DNA of 41,175 nucleotides from Myxococcales bacterium (GTDB taxonomy: Bacteria; Myxococcota_A; Polyangia; Polyangiales; Houyiibacteriaceae), in NCBI GenBank assembly GCA_019637115.1, contig JAHBWH010000062.1, forward strand, positions 1-41,175. The letters run 5' to 3'. A program made the translations under genes and the position numbers. The notes beneath the pieces are model-generated. The model saw nothing but the letters and a program-made list of their open reading frames with translations. It was not told the DNA's origin and ran no database searches. How positions within the stretch are numbered: the first letter of the stretch is position 1; every line of letters begins with the position of its first letter. Shown piece after piece: positions 28,646-36,599 of this stretch.

Positions 28646-29659
28646 ATGTCCGAGACGAAGCCCTACATCGGGGGCCAGGCCGTGATCGAAGGGGTGATGA
28701 TGCGCGCGCCCGGCGGCATCTCCGTCGCCGTACGCCGGCCAGACGGCGCCATCGTCCTCCAAGAGCTCGAGATCCAGAAGCGCTTCTCCAGCAAGCTCTG
28801 GAAGCTGCCCGGCTTCCGCGGGGTCGCGATGCTCGTCGAGTCGCTCTCGGTCGGCTTCCGCGCGCTGCGCTTCAGCGCCGAACAGCAAATGACCGAGGAG
28901 GAGCTCGCCAAGGAGGGTGACGGGGGTGGAAAGCTCGCGATGCTCGTCTCGACGCTCTTCGCGATCGGCCTCTTCGTCGCGCTCCCGCAGCTGCTCGCCG
29001 CGGGCTCGGGCAAGCTCTTCGGGCACGACTTCGGCCTCGCCGACGCGAGCTTCCACCTCGTGATCGGCGGCTTCAAGCTCCTCGTCGTCTTCGGCTACCT
29101 GGCGCTGCTCTCGCGGATCCCCGAGGTCCGCCGCGTCTTCCAGTACCACGGCGCCGAGCACAAGACGATCCACGCCTGGGAGGCCGAGCTCGACCTCACG
29201 GTCGAGAACGTCCGCGCGCAGACGACGCTCCACCCTCGGTGTGGGACGACCTTCCTCGTCGTCGTCGTGATCATCAGCATCATCCTCGGCTCGATCGCCG
29301 CGCCGCTGCTCCTCCCGAACGCCGAGGGCATCACGGGACAGATCACGCTCTTCGCGCTCCGCGTCGCGCTCTTGCCCATCGTCGCCGCGGTCTCCTACGA
29401 GCTGCAGCGCTTCACGGCGAAGTACTGCACCCGCGGCCCGCTCCGCGTCTTCCTCTGGCCGGGCTTCCTCTTCCAGAAGCTCAGCACCCGCGAGCCGAGC
29501 GACGATCAGATCGAGGTCGCCATCGCCGCCATGGAGGCCGCCGCCTGGCGCGAGCGCGTGGGTGACCGCGCCGAGGCGGTCGTCGAGCCCCTGGTCTTCC
29601 CGAGCTTCGACGGCTTCGTCGAGGCGCTCCCCACCCTGCGCCCGATGCGCACCTCCTGA
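28646..29659 (+). CDS. DUF1385 family membrane protein
   Basis: 337 residues. The family signature GGQAVIEGVMMRAPG opens the protein, and YHGAEHKTIHAWE plus HPRCGTTFLVVV are the conserved core. Four or more transmembrane segments are visible (around 100-120, 140-160, 200-225, 230-250). DUF1385 proteins are typically encoded next to prfA and rpmE in bacteria, and their function is unproven. ATG at 28646 gives the canonical N-terminus. The TGA stop overlaps the prfA start by one base (TGATG), indicating coupling and a bicistronic operon. Confidence 0.93.
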   Translation: MSETKPYIGGQAVIEGVMMRAPGGISVAVRRPDGAIVLQELEIQKRFSSKLWKLPGFRGVAMLVESLSVGFRALRFSAEQQMTEEELAKEGDGGGKLAMLVSTLFAIGLFVALPQLLAAGSGKLFGHDFGLADASFHLVIGGFKLLVVFGYLALLSRIPEVRRVFQYHGAEHKTIHAWEAELDLTVENVRAQTTLHPRCGTTFLVVVVIISIILGSIAAPLLLPNAEGITGQITLFALRVALLPIVAAVSYELQRFTAKYCTRGPLRVFLWPGFLFQKLSTREPSDDQIEVAIAAMEAAAWRERVGDRAEAVVEPLVFPSFDGFVEALPTLRPMRTS

Positions 29660-30729
29660 TGCTCCCCCTCGCCAAGCTCGAGAGCCTCGAGGCGCGCTTC
29701 CGCGAGCTCGACGAGATGCTCTACCGCCCGGAGATCGCGGGCGACGCCGGGCGGTACCGCAAGCTCTCGCGCGAGCGCGCCGAGCTCGAGCCCCTCGCGG
29801 CCGCGTTCGTGCGCTACCGCGACGTCACGCGGCAGATCGCGGACGACGAGGAGGCCTTGCGCGACCCCGAGCTGCGCGAGCTCGCGGAGGCCGAGCTGCC
29901 CGAGCTGCGCGAGGAGCGCGACGCGCTCGAGGTGGAGCTACACCGGCTGCTCTTGCCGAAGGATCCGAACGACGGGCGCGACGTCCTGCTCGAGATCCGC
30001 GCGGGCACGGGCGGCGAAGAGGCCGCCCTCTTCGCGGCCGCGCTCTTCCGCATGTACGGCCGCTACGCGGAGACGAAGGGCTGGAAGGTCGAGATCACCT
30101 CGATCAGCGAGGCCAGCGCCGGAGGCATCAAGGAGGTCATCGCGATCGTCACGGGTGAGCGCGTGTACTCGCACCTCCGCTTCGAGGCGGGCGTCCACCG
30201 CGTGCAGCGCATCCCCGCGACCGAGTCGCAGGGCCGCATCCACACCTCGACCGCCACGGTCGCCGTCCTGCCCGAGGCCGACGAGGTCGAGGTCGAGATC
30301 GACGAGAAGGACCTGAAGATCACCAAGACCGCCGCGGGCGGCTCGGGCGGCCAGAAGGTCAACACGACCAACTCGGCCATCAACCTGCTGCACATCCCCA
30401 CCGGGATCATGGTGCGCAGCGAAGAGCAGCGCTCGCAGCACCAGAACCTCGAGCGCGCGATGCAGATCCTGCGCGCGAAGCTCCGCGACCAGGCCGAGCA
30501 GGCGCAGGCCGACGCGATCCGCGACGAGCGGCGGAGCATGGTCGGCACGGGCGAGCGCTCGGAGAAGATCCGCACGTACAACCACCCGCAGAACCGAGTG
30601 ACGGATCACCGCATCGGCCTGACCCTGCACGCCTACGAGCGCGTGCTCGACGGCGAGCTCGAGCCGCTGATCGCCGCGCTCCGCGCCGACCGGCAGGCGC
30701 GCGAGCTCGAGCGCGAGACCGCCGCCTGA
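29659..30729 (+). CDS. prfA: Peptide chain release factor 1
   Basis: 356 residues, normal for RF1. It reads UAA/UAG in the ribosomal A site and triggers peptide release. The codon-recognition PxT motif is PAT (186-188) in RVQRIPATESQGRIH, and the GGQ release motif is intact at residues 230-232. Unlike the widespread GGQHVN(T/K)TD, this protein reads GGQKVNTTNSAINLLHIPTGI, with Lys233 where His is usual. Coiled N-terminal helices and a C-terminal NHPQNRVTDHRIG block complete the protein. It is coupled to DUF1385 by a one-base overlap. Confidence 0.97.
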   Translation: MLPLAKLESLEARFRELDEMLYRPEIAGDAGRYRKLSRERAELEPLAAAFVRYRDVTRQIADDEEALRDPELRELAEAELPELREERDALEVELHRLLLPKDPNDGRDVLLEIRAGTGGEEAALFAAALFRMYGRYAETKGWKVEITSISEASAGGIKEVIAIVTGERVYSHLRFEAGVHRVQRIPATESQGRIHTSTATVAVLPEADEVEVEIDEKDLKITKTAAGGSGGQKVNTTNSAINLLHIPTGIMVRSEEQRSQHQNLERAMQILRAKLRDQAEQAQADAIRDERRSMVGTGERSEKIRTYNHPQNRVTDHRIGLTLHAYERVLDGELEPLIAALRADRQARELERETAA

Positions 30730-30929
30730 CGCTTCCTCGCTGGCGTCGAGCGGGTCGAGCGGGGTCGAGGTCGAGCGGGGTCGAACGGCCCCGTGCGGGT
30801 TGAACGGCCCCGATCACGCCGTCGAGCTCGGCGAGCGCGGCGAGCGTGGCGACGCGCGCCGATCACGAGGCTCACACGCGCCCCTCGTCGACGGGCTCAC
30901 GCCATCACCGACGAAGGAAGCGTGCGCGC
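30730..30929. repeat. Intergenic region with short repeats after prfA
   Basis: Between the convergent prfA and an unknown minus-strand gene lies 200 bp. Its first half (about 30744-30815) is made of near-repeated words such as GTCGAGCGGGGTCGA and a final pair GAACGGCCCCG, about 10-20 nt apart. The tract starts about 15-20 nt after the prfA stop and does not include it. The rest shows no gene or clear terminator. Confidence 0.6.
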
Positions 30930-32198
30930 TCAGCGATGTCCCCGCGCGAGCTTGCGCGCGACGTCGGCGTCGATGCCGACCGCGTGCTCGATCAGGTAAT
31001 CCGCGAGCACGCGCGCGACCCCACGATCCACCTTCGCCCGCTCCACGAGCGCCCGGAGCGCGGGCACGTCGCCGCGCTCACCGATCGTCGCGAGCGCGGC
31101 CTCGGGATCGACGAAGGCGAGCGTGTCGATGCGCTCGACCTCGACGAGGCGCGGCGTCAACGGGCGCGCGCTCGTCGGGTAGGTGAGCGTGACACCATGA
31201 TGCCGGAGCGCCCCGCCCGCGTCGATCACCTTCTTCAGGAGCGCGCGCGTCCCACGGACGTACGTCATAGGCTTCCCTTGGATCATCAGCGCCTTGCGAC
31301 CGATCTTCACGCGACCGACGCGTCGCGCGTTCCAAAGATCCCAGCTCGCCGTCACCACGACCTCGGTCGCGCTCTCGATCGAGAGCGAGCCGGTACGCAT
31401 CGTCGCGCTCCAGTCCAGCAACGGCGCGACGCCGCTCCAGAACGCAGGCGCATACGCCGTCGCGCGGACGAGTCCACGACGTCGCGCGACCGCGCGCACG
31501 ATCGCGAGCGCGTGCGTGGGGGCGTCGTCGCCCTCGGGGATGCGCTGGACGAGCTCGACGAGCGCCGCCACCCGGCCAGGGTCCGCCTTCATCCCCGCCG
31601 CGGCCCCCACCCACGCCTCGACGTCGAAGGGTGCAAGACGAAGCGCCCCGAGCGCCGCGCGGTCGATCCGCTCCGCGAGCTCCGCGACGTGCCGGTCGGC
31701 CCGCGCGCTCACGGCCCAGGCGATCGTGCCCAACGTCTGCCTCTCGCGCGCGAGCCCGCTCAGCGCCGCGACCTGCGCGGGGTCGTCGAGCGCGAGCCCC
31801 GCGTCGATCGCGTCGAGCACCTGCGGCGCGCGACGCCGCAGAGACGCGACGATCTCTGCGAGCGGCGCGGCGTATGCGGCGAGGTACGAGAGCTCGCGAA
31901 ACCCCGGCAGGTCGATCGCCTCGTCGTAGGTGATGCGCCGCCATGCGCGCTCGGGCACCGCGTCCAGCGCGCCGGCCAGCGCATCTCCCGTCGCCGTCCC
32001 GTGGCTGACGCGCTCGCCGCGCTTCGCGAGCCACTTCAGCAGCGCGGTGCGTTTCGGCTCGGCGAGGCCCGGACAGTCCAGCTCCAATAGCCCCGGTCGC
32101 GGCGGCGCGCCGACGACTGGCACCGTGCCCGTGTGATCGACGACGAGCAGCGCGTCCCCGTCACGCGGCTCCGCGTTCACGATCGCGAGCAGCTTCAC
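30930..32198 (-). CDS. Unknown 422-residue protein
   Basis: 422 residues, no recognised family. The N-terminus VKLLAIVNAEPRDGDALLVVDHTGTVPVV looks like a beta-strand opening domain, the middle (ERAWRRITYDEAIDLPGFRELSYL ... LAPFDVEAWVGAA) is helical, and a C-terminal region (ATEVVVTASWDLWNARRVGRVKIGRKALMIQG) is beta-rich again. No signal peptide or transmembrane segment is seen, so it should be cytoplasmic. GTG at 32198 has GGAGG 7 nt upstream, and its start overlaps a TGA stop as GTGA. The preceding gene on this strand ends in a copy of the same GGAGGTGGGCxCGTGA sequence, pointing to a shared origin of the junction. It forms a pair with the upstream unknown gene. Confidence 0.75.
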   Translation of the reverse strand: MKLLAIVNAEPRDGDALLVVDHTGTVPVVGAPPRPGLLELDCPGLAEPKRTALLKWLAKRGERVSHGTATGDALAGALDAVPERAWRRITYDEAIDLPGFRELSYLAAYAAPLAEIVASLRRRAPQVLDAIDAGLALDDPAQVAALSGLARERQTLGTIAWAVSARADRHVAELAERIDRAALGALRLAPFDVEAWVGAAAGMKADPGRVAALVELVQRIPEGDDAPTHALAIVRAVARRRGLVRATAYAPAFWSGVAPLLDWSATMRTGSLSIESATEVVVTASWDLWNARRVGRVKIGRKALMIQGKPMTYVRGTRALLKKVIDAGGALRHHGVTLTYPTSARPLTPRLVEVERIDTLAFVDPEAALATIGERGDVPALRALVERAKVDRGVARVLADYLIEHAVGIDADVARKLARGHR

Positions 32199-32350
32199 GG
32201 GCCCACCTCCGCGCACGCGAGCGATTTCACGAGCCCACCTCCACACGCGCGCCGCCCCCCACATGCCCGCCTCCATGCACGCGCGCAGCCTCTCGCGCCG
32301 TGCTCCATGCACCGGCGCGGCTCCCGATGCCCTGCGGGGGGCAGACTCAC
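32195..32350 (-). CDS. Possible small ORF in a duplicated gene junction
   Basis: A 51-codon frame runs from a GTG overlapping the stop of the 549-residue gene to a TGA overlapping the start of the 422-residue gene. It is Arg/Gly/Cys-rich and its end (AEVGP) mimics the end of the upstream protein (AEVGA), because both come from copies of the same short sequence. It is more likely a by-product of the duplications than a working gene, though it could carry ribosomes from one gene to the next. Confidence 0.15.
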   Translation of the reverse strand: MSLPPAGHREPRRCMEHGARGCARAWRRACGGRRACGGGLVKSLACAEVGP

Positions 32351-32364
32351 GCGCCCACCTCCGC
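32195..32364. repeat. Triplicated 16-bp stop/start junction motif
   Basis: TCACGxGCCCACCTCC occurs at 32195-32210, 32227-32242 and 32347-32362, differing only at the sixth base (G, A, C). On the minus strand this is GGAGGTGGGCxCGTGA: a Shine-Dalgarno-like GGAGG, a GTG and a TGA. The copy at 32347 is the end of the 549-residue gene; the copy at 32195 is the start signal of the 422-residue gene. Confidence 0.92.
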
Positions 32365-33996
32365 GGCCATCGCGCTCATCACCCGCAGCCGGTCGACGAG
32401 CTCCCCGAAGCGGGTCGCCGCCGTATCGCCGCCGCGCTCGAGCAGCGCCCAGCCGCCACGTGGCGTGGTGTACGAGGCCTGCGTGTAGAACTCGTAGCCC
32501 ACCGTCAGCTCGCCGGGCGCGCCGACCGGCGGGTTGAGGTTCAGCGCGAGATCGAAGGGCAGCAGCGCCTCGAGCAGCCGCGCGTCGCCCACGAAGGGCA
32601 CGTCGAGGAGCAGCGGCTGGCGAGGGTCGAGTGCTCCGAGCGCCTTCGCGAGCGCTGGCACGTCGAAGGTGTAGGCCGCGTCGTGCGCGATCGCGCCCAG
32701 CGCGCGCGTGAGCCACGCGTGGACGGCGCGAGGGCCCTCCACGAGGGGGTCGAGCAGATCGCTCAACGACACCGGTGGCGCGTCGGCGAGCCCGCGACCA
32801 CGCAGGATGAGCAGTCGGGCGGCGCCCGCCTGCGCGACCATCGCGTAGAGCATCAGGCTCGTCATCCGCAGCATCATCGACGGGAGCACGAAGGTGTAGT
32901 CGGTCGCGCCTGGCAGGAGCGCGCGGAGATCACTGCCGAAGCGCTCCATCAGCGGCGCGAGCAGCGGCCGCGCGAGCCCGCGGCGCACGTGCACGGGCGC
33001 CGCCTCGAACCCCTTGAGCACCTTGAAGAACGGCAAGGTCACCCGCGGGTTGCGCATCGCGCGGTGCACGCGCTCGGTGATCTGCGCGAGCTCCGCGTCC
33101 TGCAGCCAGCTCCCCCACTCGTGCAGCCGGAGCAACATCTCGACGCCGCTCGCCGAAGCGATCGCGTGCTCGCGCAGCCTCGGCAGGTGCGCTCGATACT
33201 CCACGGTCGCCCGGTCGAGGCGCACGCCCGCTTTTCCGAAGAGCCCCTGCAGTGCGGTGAGCGGTACCGCGCCCGGCGCCTCGTCCAGCGCCTTCACGAA
33301 GCCCGAGAGCCCTTGCTTCGCGAGCCCATCCCGTGCCCGCACGAACGCCCCGACCGCGGGGAGCTCCTCTGCTGCCGCCCGGCCGTCGCCGAAGCAGAGG
33401 TCGTGGATCGCCCGCTCGCGCGGGCCCTCGAACCGAAACCGAAGGAGCGCCGCCGATTGCTTCACGGCGTCGCGGAACTTGAGCAGCGTCGCCGCGGGCG
33501 CCGCCGCGATCGTCGCGCGGAAGATCGCGCGCAGGCGCTCGAAGGGCGGATCGATGAGCCGAAAGGGGACCCACTTGCGCCACCCGGTCAGCACCATCGC
33601 GGCGGGCTTGATCACCGCGGTCGGGAACCCGAGGCGCCACGCCCAAGGCAGCGCGTCGAGCATCGCCTCGAGCGTCGCCTCGTCTCCGCGCTCGAGCGCA
33701 CCGATGGCGTGCAGCAGCTTGTGGTCGTTGAGGAGCGCGCGGGCGTGGGCACGCAAGAGCGCGTGGTGACGCGGAGTCGACGCGCGGACGAGCTCCCAAG
33801 CCCGCGCGAGGTGCTCGGCCTCGCCCATCGTCGCCGTCGGAACGATCTTCTCGAGCAGCGCCGCGTCGAGCACGGGATCACCGGTCGAGATCGGCAGCGA
33901 CACGCCGAGGTCGATGACGTGGAGCGCGCGCCGCTCGGCGAGCAGCAGCTTGTACCGGCGCTTCAGATCGCGAACGGAAGGGAGCGAGGGGCTCAT
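32347..33996 (-). CDS. Unknown 549-residue protein
   Basis: 549 residues, no recognised family. It is largely helical with repeated Leu/Ala/Arg patterns (LAERRALHVIDLGVSLPISTGDP, RVTLPFFKVLKGFEAAPVHVRRGLARPLLAPLMERFG) and two hydrophobic stretches (TFVLPSMMLRMTSLMLYAMVA near 370), but no convincing membrane topology or signal peptide. ATG at 33996 (MSPSLPSVRDLKRRYKLLLAERR) begins with a basic helix. It is the first of two adjacent minus-strand unknown genes that most likely form an operon. The last residues (AAEVGA) are part of the triplicated junction repeat. Confidence 0.72.
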   Translation of the reverse strand: MSPSLPSVRDLKRRYKLLLAERRALHVIDLGVSLPISTGDPVLDAALLEKIVPTATMGEAEHLARAWELVRASTPRHHALLRAHARALLNDHKLLHAIGALERGDEATLEAMLDALPWAWRLGFPTAVIKPAAMVLTGWRKWVPFRLIDPPFERLRAIFRATIAAAPAATLLKFRDAVKQSAALLRFRFEGPRERAIHDLCFGDGRAAAEELPAVGAFVRARDGLAKQGLSGFVKALDEAPGAVPLTALQGLFGKAGVRLDRATVEYRAHLPRLREHAIASASGVEMLLRLHEWGSWLQDAELAQITERVHRAMRNPRVTLPFFKVLKGFEAAPVHVRRGLARPLLAPLMERFGSDLRALLPGATDYTFVLPSMMLRMTSLMLYAMVAQAGAARLLILRGRGLADAPPVSLSDLLDPLVEGPRAVHAWLTRALGAIAHDAAYTFDVPALAKALGALDPRQPLLLDVPFVGDARLLEALLPFDLALNLNPPVGAPGELTVGYEFYTQASYTTPRGGWALLERGGDTAATRFGELVDRLRVMSAMAAEVGA

Positions 33997-34366
33997 GAGA
34001 TCTCGGACGCGGGCCGCGATGAAGCGGCTAGTGGTGCTCGGCGGAAGTGACGATACCGTACCGGCGAGGATTCGGCGTCGCTTGGCGGTCCGAATCGACG
34101 AAGGACATGCAGAGCATATTCGAGGAGATAGGCCGAAGGCCGGTCGGGCCGCCGAGCGGCGCCGAGGACCGGCGCAAACGGATCGTCAGTTTCGCTGAGC
34201 ACCACTAGGGAGCGACGCTGCGCGAATGTCGCCGCCGAGTGCATGGGTCCGGCGGCCGTTTTCCAATAAAAGAACTGAACGCTCTGCCGTGCGTGAGTCG
34301 CGGAGCGGGAGGACTGTACCACGAGCCCCTCGACTCGCAGCCACTCCTCGCCAGCCCGCGCGGAGC
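33997..34366. other. Gene-free interval with long palindrome and AT-rich segment
   Basis: 370 bp without a credible gene. Open frames are short and of non-coding composition. It contains the 181-bp inverted repeat (34028-34208) and, at about 34255-34280, an AT-rich GTTTTCCAATAAAAGAACTG that may hold a promoter for the gene ending at 32347. Confidence 0.6.
34028..34208. mobile_element. 181-bp imperfect palindrome bounded by CTAG; MITE-like or RNA hairpin
   Basis: The left end CTAGTGGTGCTC (34028-34039) is the exact inverse of GAGCACCACTAG (34197-34208). Pairing goes on inward with only scattered differences through TGACGAT, and with a one-base slip through TCGGCGTCGCTTGGCGGTCCGA, which pairs at 18 of about 21 positions. 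The middle 45-50 bp are unpaired. Most mismatches in the arms would be G-U pairs in a plus-strand transcript. CTAG at both ends could be a target duplication. There is no transposase gene. Whether this is a mobile element or an RNA is not settled. Confidence 0.65.
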
Positions 34367-34978
34367 TCACTCGCCTCGACTGCCTCGAAGCGCCTCGCGA
34401 TACGCGCGAATCGCCGCGCTCGTGGTGGGCTGGTCGATGAAGCTCGCGAGCTGCGCGAGATCGATCCCAGGGAGGGCTTCGCTGACGTCGACCTCTTCGT
34501 ACCGATCGCCGCGCAGCCGATGCACCGAGATGCGCCCCTGCCGCCAGTACCACACCTCGGCGACGCCGAGCTTCCGGTAGATTTCCAGCTTGTCGAGGCC
34601 CCCCGAGGTCCAGACCACCTCGATGGCCAGGTCGGGCCTCGTCGCCCCCTCGCGCCCACCGAGCACGTAGCACTCGTCGGGCTCGGCGCCGCGCTCGAGC
34701 GCTTTCTCCTCGAGGGTCCAGGATCCGAGGGTGTGAAACTCGATGTCGCGCTCGAGGCAGTAGACCTCCACCAAACGACCGATCATCGACTTGATGGACT
34801 CGTGGGTCGCGGAGGGGCTCATGAGCTCGAGGCGTCCTTCCAGGTAGGCGAGCCGCGGCACGGACTGGTCCCCGCGAATCTCGAGCATTCGCTGGTAGTC
34901 CGCCCACGTGACCCCGGAGAGGACGACGATGTGGTCCTGAGGGGCCGCCGGAGCCTGCGCGAGAGCATGTGCCAGCAT
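34367..34978 (-). CDS. Uma2-family (DUF820) PD-(D/E)xK endonuclease-like protein
   Basis: 203 residues. The family core is GVTWADYQRMLEIRGDQSVPRLAYLEGRLELMSPSATHESI, then ATRPDLAIEVVWTSGGLDKLEIYRKLGVAEVWYW with the D-ExV and K of a restriction-endonuclease-like fold. Members are common in cyanobacteria and myxobacteria and of unknown physiological role. ATG at 34978 starts MLAHALAQAP; the longer frame to 35407 is not supported. It stands alone beside the CTAG palindrome. Confidence 0.9.
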   Translation of the reverse strand: MLAHALAQAPAAPQDHIVVLSGVTWADYQRMLEIRGDQSVPRLAYLEGRLELMSPSATHESIKSMIGRLVEVYCLERDIEFHTLGSWTLEEKALERGAEPDECYVLGGREGATRPDLAIEVVWTSGGLDKLEIYRKLGVAEVWYWRQGRISVHRLRGDRYEEVDVSEALPGIDLAQLASFIDQPTTSAAIRAYREALRGSRGE

Positions 34979-35037
34979 GCGGTCAGTATAGCCCGCCGTG
35001 TCGCGCACGTCGCTGGCGCGGGGGTCCACCTTCTGAC

Positions 35038-35382
35038 TCAGAGCAGGTGGAGCGCGGCGAGCGCGAGCGCCGCGGGGAGCGCCTGGAGCAAGACGATCGT
35101 CCAGCGGGCCGAGTACCCCCCGTAGAGGCCGACGACCACGACGAAGGTGAGCAGCACGGTCACCGTCGTCCACTCGCCTCGGAGCGCGGCGTAGGTGAGC
35201 GCGACGGCGAGCGCTCCGTTGTACACGCCCTGATTCGCGGCGAGCACGCGGGTCGTCTCGGCCTCTTCCGCGCTCATCCCGAACGAGCGCCGCACCTTCG
35301 GCGTCGTCCAGAGGAACGTCTCGAGGAGCATGAAGACGACGTGGAGGAGCGCGACGAGCAGGGTGAGGGCGAGCGGGAGCAT
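35038..35382 (-). CDS. DUF1304 family membrane protein
   Basis: 114 residues, four transmembrane segments. The family signature is clear: LLETFLWTTPKVRRSFGMSAEEAETTRVLAANQGVYNGALA, with the remaining two helices ending LPAALALAALHLL. Function unknown; it is a small, widely spread inner-membrane protein. ATG at 35382 matches the usual N-terminus. It lies 60 bp before the Uma2 gene on the same strand, but co-transcription is uncertain. Confidence 0.92.
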   Translation of the reverse strand: MLPLALTLLVALLHVVFMLLETFLWTTPKVRRSFGMSAEEAETTRVLAANQGVYNGALAVALTYAALRGEWTTVTVLLTFVVVVGLYGGYSARWTIVLLQALPAALALAALHLL

Positions 35383-35414
35383 GGACCATTCTTGAACGAT
35401 CGCCCAATAACAGT

Positions 35415-35591
35415 CAACTCGCGGATCACTCCCCGTGGATCGCGCCCCGCGGACACTCCTCGCGCATCACTCCTCGCGCATCACTCCTTGCGCATCACTC
35501 CTCGCGCATCACTCCTTGCGCATCACTCCTCGCGGCGCACGCTCCCCGCGGATCACTCCGCGCCATTCACCCCGCGCCATTCACTCCGCCA
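35415..35591. repeat. 14-bp tandem ladder running from a stop codon
   Basis: The unit CATCACTCCTCGCG or CATCACTCCTTGCG starts at 35465, 35479, 35493, 35507 and 35521, with C and T alternating, flanked by degraded units on both sides (GGATCACTCC, CCATTCACCCCG, CCATTCACTCCG). On the minus strand most units read GGAGTGA, the first being the stop of the lipoprotein gene at 35581, and many continue as GGAGTGATGCGC. Confidence 0.93.
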
Positions 35592-36552
35592 GGATCCAGA
35601 GGCGTCCGGCGTTCCAGAACGCCGCGCCAATCCGCGCGATGGGCGGCGCGCCGAGCCGCCGGAAGGGCGCGAAGTCTCCGATCGGCGTCCGCGACGCGAA
35701 CTCGAAGCAGTGCTGGCCCTCATAGATGTGCACGTCCGTCGACGTCGCGAAGGCCGCGTACCCCTCGATCATGGGCGGCCCCTCGCCACAGAGCCCGTTC
35801 GGGTCGCCAGCGGCCCAGCCGGGGTTCTCCGCCGCGGTCCACGAGAAGCGGACGAGCGCTGGGTCGGGCGCGAAGGGCGGCTCCCAGGTCCGCTCGTCCA
35901 CCTGGTTCGTGAAAGCGACGAGCCGCGCGGGCAGCGTCATCTGGTATTGGTAGACGCTCCCCGCGCTGCTGAGCGAGAGCGGCTCGACGTCGGGGTTACC
36001 GCCCAGGTAGCCCGCGGGAATGGAGAACGCGGAGTTGAGCGCGGCCCCTGCCGCCTCTGGGAAGAGCAGGTCGCGATTGCCGGCCTCGACCCACGTCCGG
36101 TCCGCGAGCCGGAGCACGTGATACGTCGTGTCCGTCAGCACGTAGGCCAGCTCGATCGACTCGACGTCGAAGGCGGCGCGGACCGGCGAGGTCGGTGCGA
36201 GCGCCGAGGCGATCGCGGGGTAGGCGCTCCAGGCCGTCTCGGCGGGCGCGATCGTCCATATCGCGCACGGCTCGAGGCCGCATGGGCCGGGCGGGGGTCC
36301 AGCGTCGACGCCCCCGTCGCGCTCGGGCTCCGCGTCGTCGCTCGCGTCTCGCCCCGCGTCGAGCGGCCCCGCGTCGACACCGCCGTCCTCACGTCGCCCC
36401 GAGACGCAGCGGCCATCCACGCAGCGCTCTCCGGCGCCGCACTCCGCCACGGTCGTGCATTGGGCGCCCTCCCCGTTCGCGCACGCGACCAGGCCCGCCG
36501 TGAGCGTCACGTACACGAGGCCGAGGATTCGCGGCGCTGTCTTCATCTTCAT
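35581..36552 (-). CDS. Lipoprotein with Cys-rich module, unknown function
   Basis: 323 residues. Signal MKMKTAPRILGLVYVTLTAGLVAC gives lipid Cys24. Next comes a short Cys module (CTTVAECGAGERCVDGRCV), an Asp/Ala/Gly linker, and a globular beta-rich domain (LTDTTYHVLRLADRTWVEAGNRDLLFP, VYQYQMTLPARLVAFTN). Such architecture is frequent in myxobacterial surface lipoproteins of unknown role. ATG at 36552 begins the signal peptide. It is divergent from the TetR gene, with a palindrome between them, so the regulator may control it. Its stop codon opens the 14-bp ladder. Confidence 0.8.
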   Translation of the reverse strand: MKMKTAPRILGLVYVTLTAGLVACANGEGAQCTTVAECGAGERCVDGRCVSGRREDGGVDAGPLDAGRDASDDAEPERDGGVDAGPPPGPCGLEPCAIWTIAPAETAWSAYPAIASALAPTSPVRAAFDVESIELAYVLTDTTYHVLRLADRTWVEAGNRDLLFPEAAGAALNSAFSIPAGYLGGNPDVEPLSLSSAGSVYQYQMTLPARLVAFTNQVDERTWEPPFAPDPALVRFSWTAAENPGWAAGDPNGLCGEGPPMIEGYAAFATSTDVHIYEGQHCFEFASRTPIGDFAPFRRLGAPPIARIGAAFWNAGRLWILAE

Positions 36553-36578
36553 CGGGAGCGCACCTGAGAGCGTCATCC

Positions 36579-36599
36579 TACTCGTTCGAGGTACGAGCA
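36579..36599. promoter_or_regulatory. Possible TetR operator
   Basis: TACTCGT and ACGAGCA flank a 7-nt spacer and match as an inverted repeat with one mismatch. They sit in the 64-bp gap between the lipoprotein and TetR genes, where an autoregulatory operator would be expected. Confidence 0.35.

Noticed and set aside
30744-30815. prfA stop-anchored repeat
   Set aside because: The repeat words begin about 15-20 nt after the stop and do not include it, so it was not counted among the stop-anchored tracts.
34019-34198. Plus-strand ORF inside the long palindrome (MKRLVVLGGSDD...)
   Set aside because: It is confined to the inverted repeat; the sequence is explained by pairing, not by coding.
35415-35591. 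CRISPR or DnaA-box array
   Set aside because: The units are 14 bp and contiguous, and no DnaA-like 9-mer is present.
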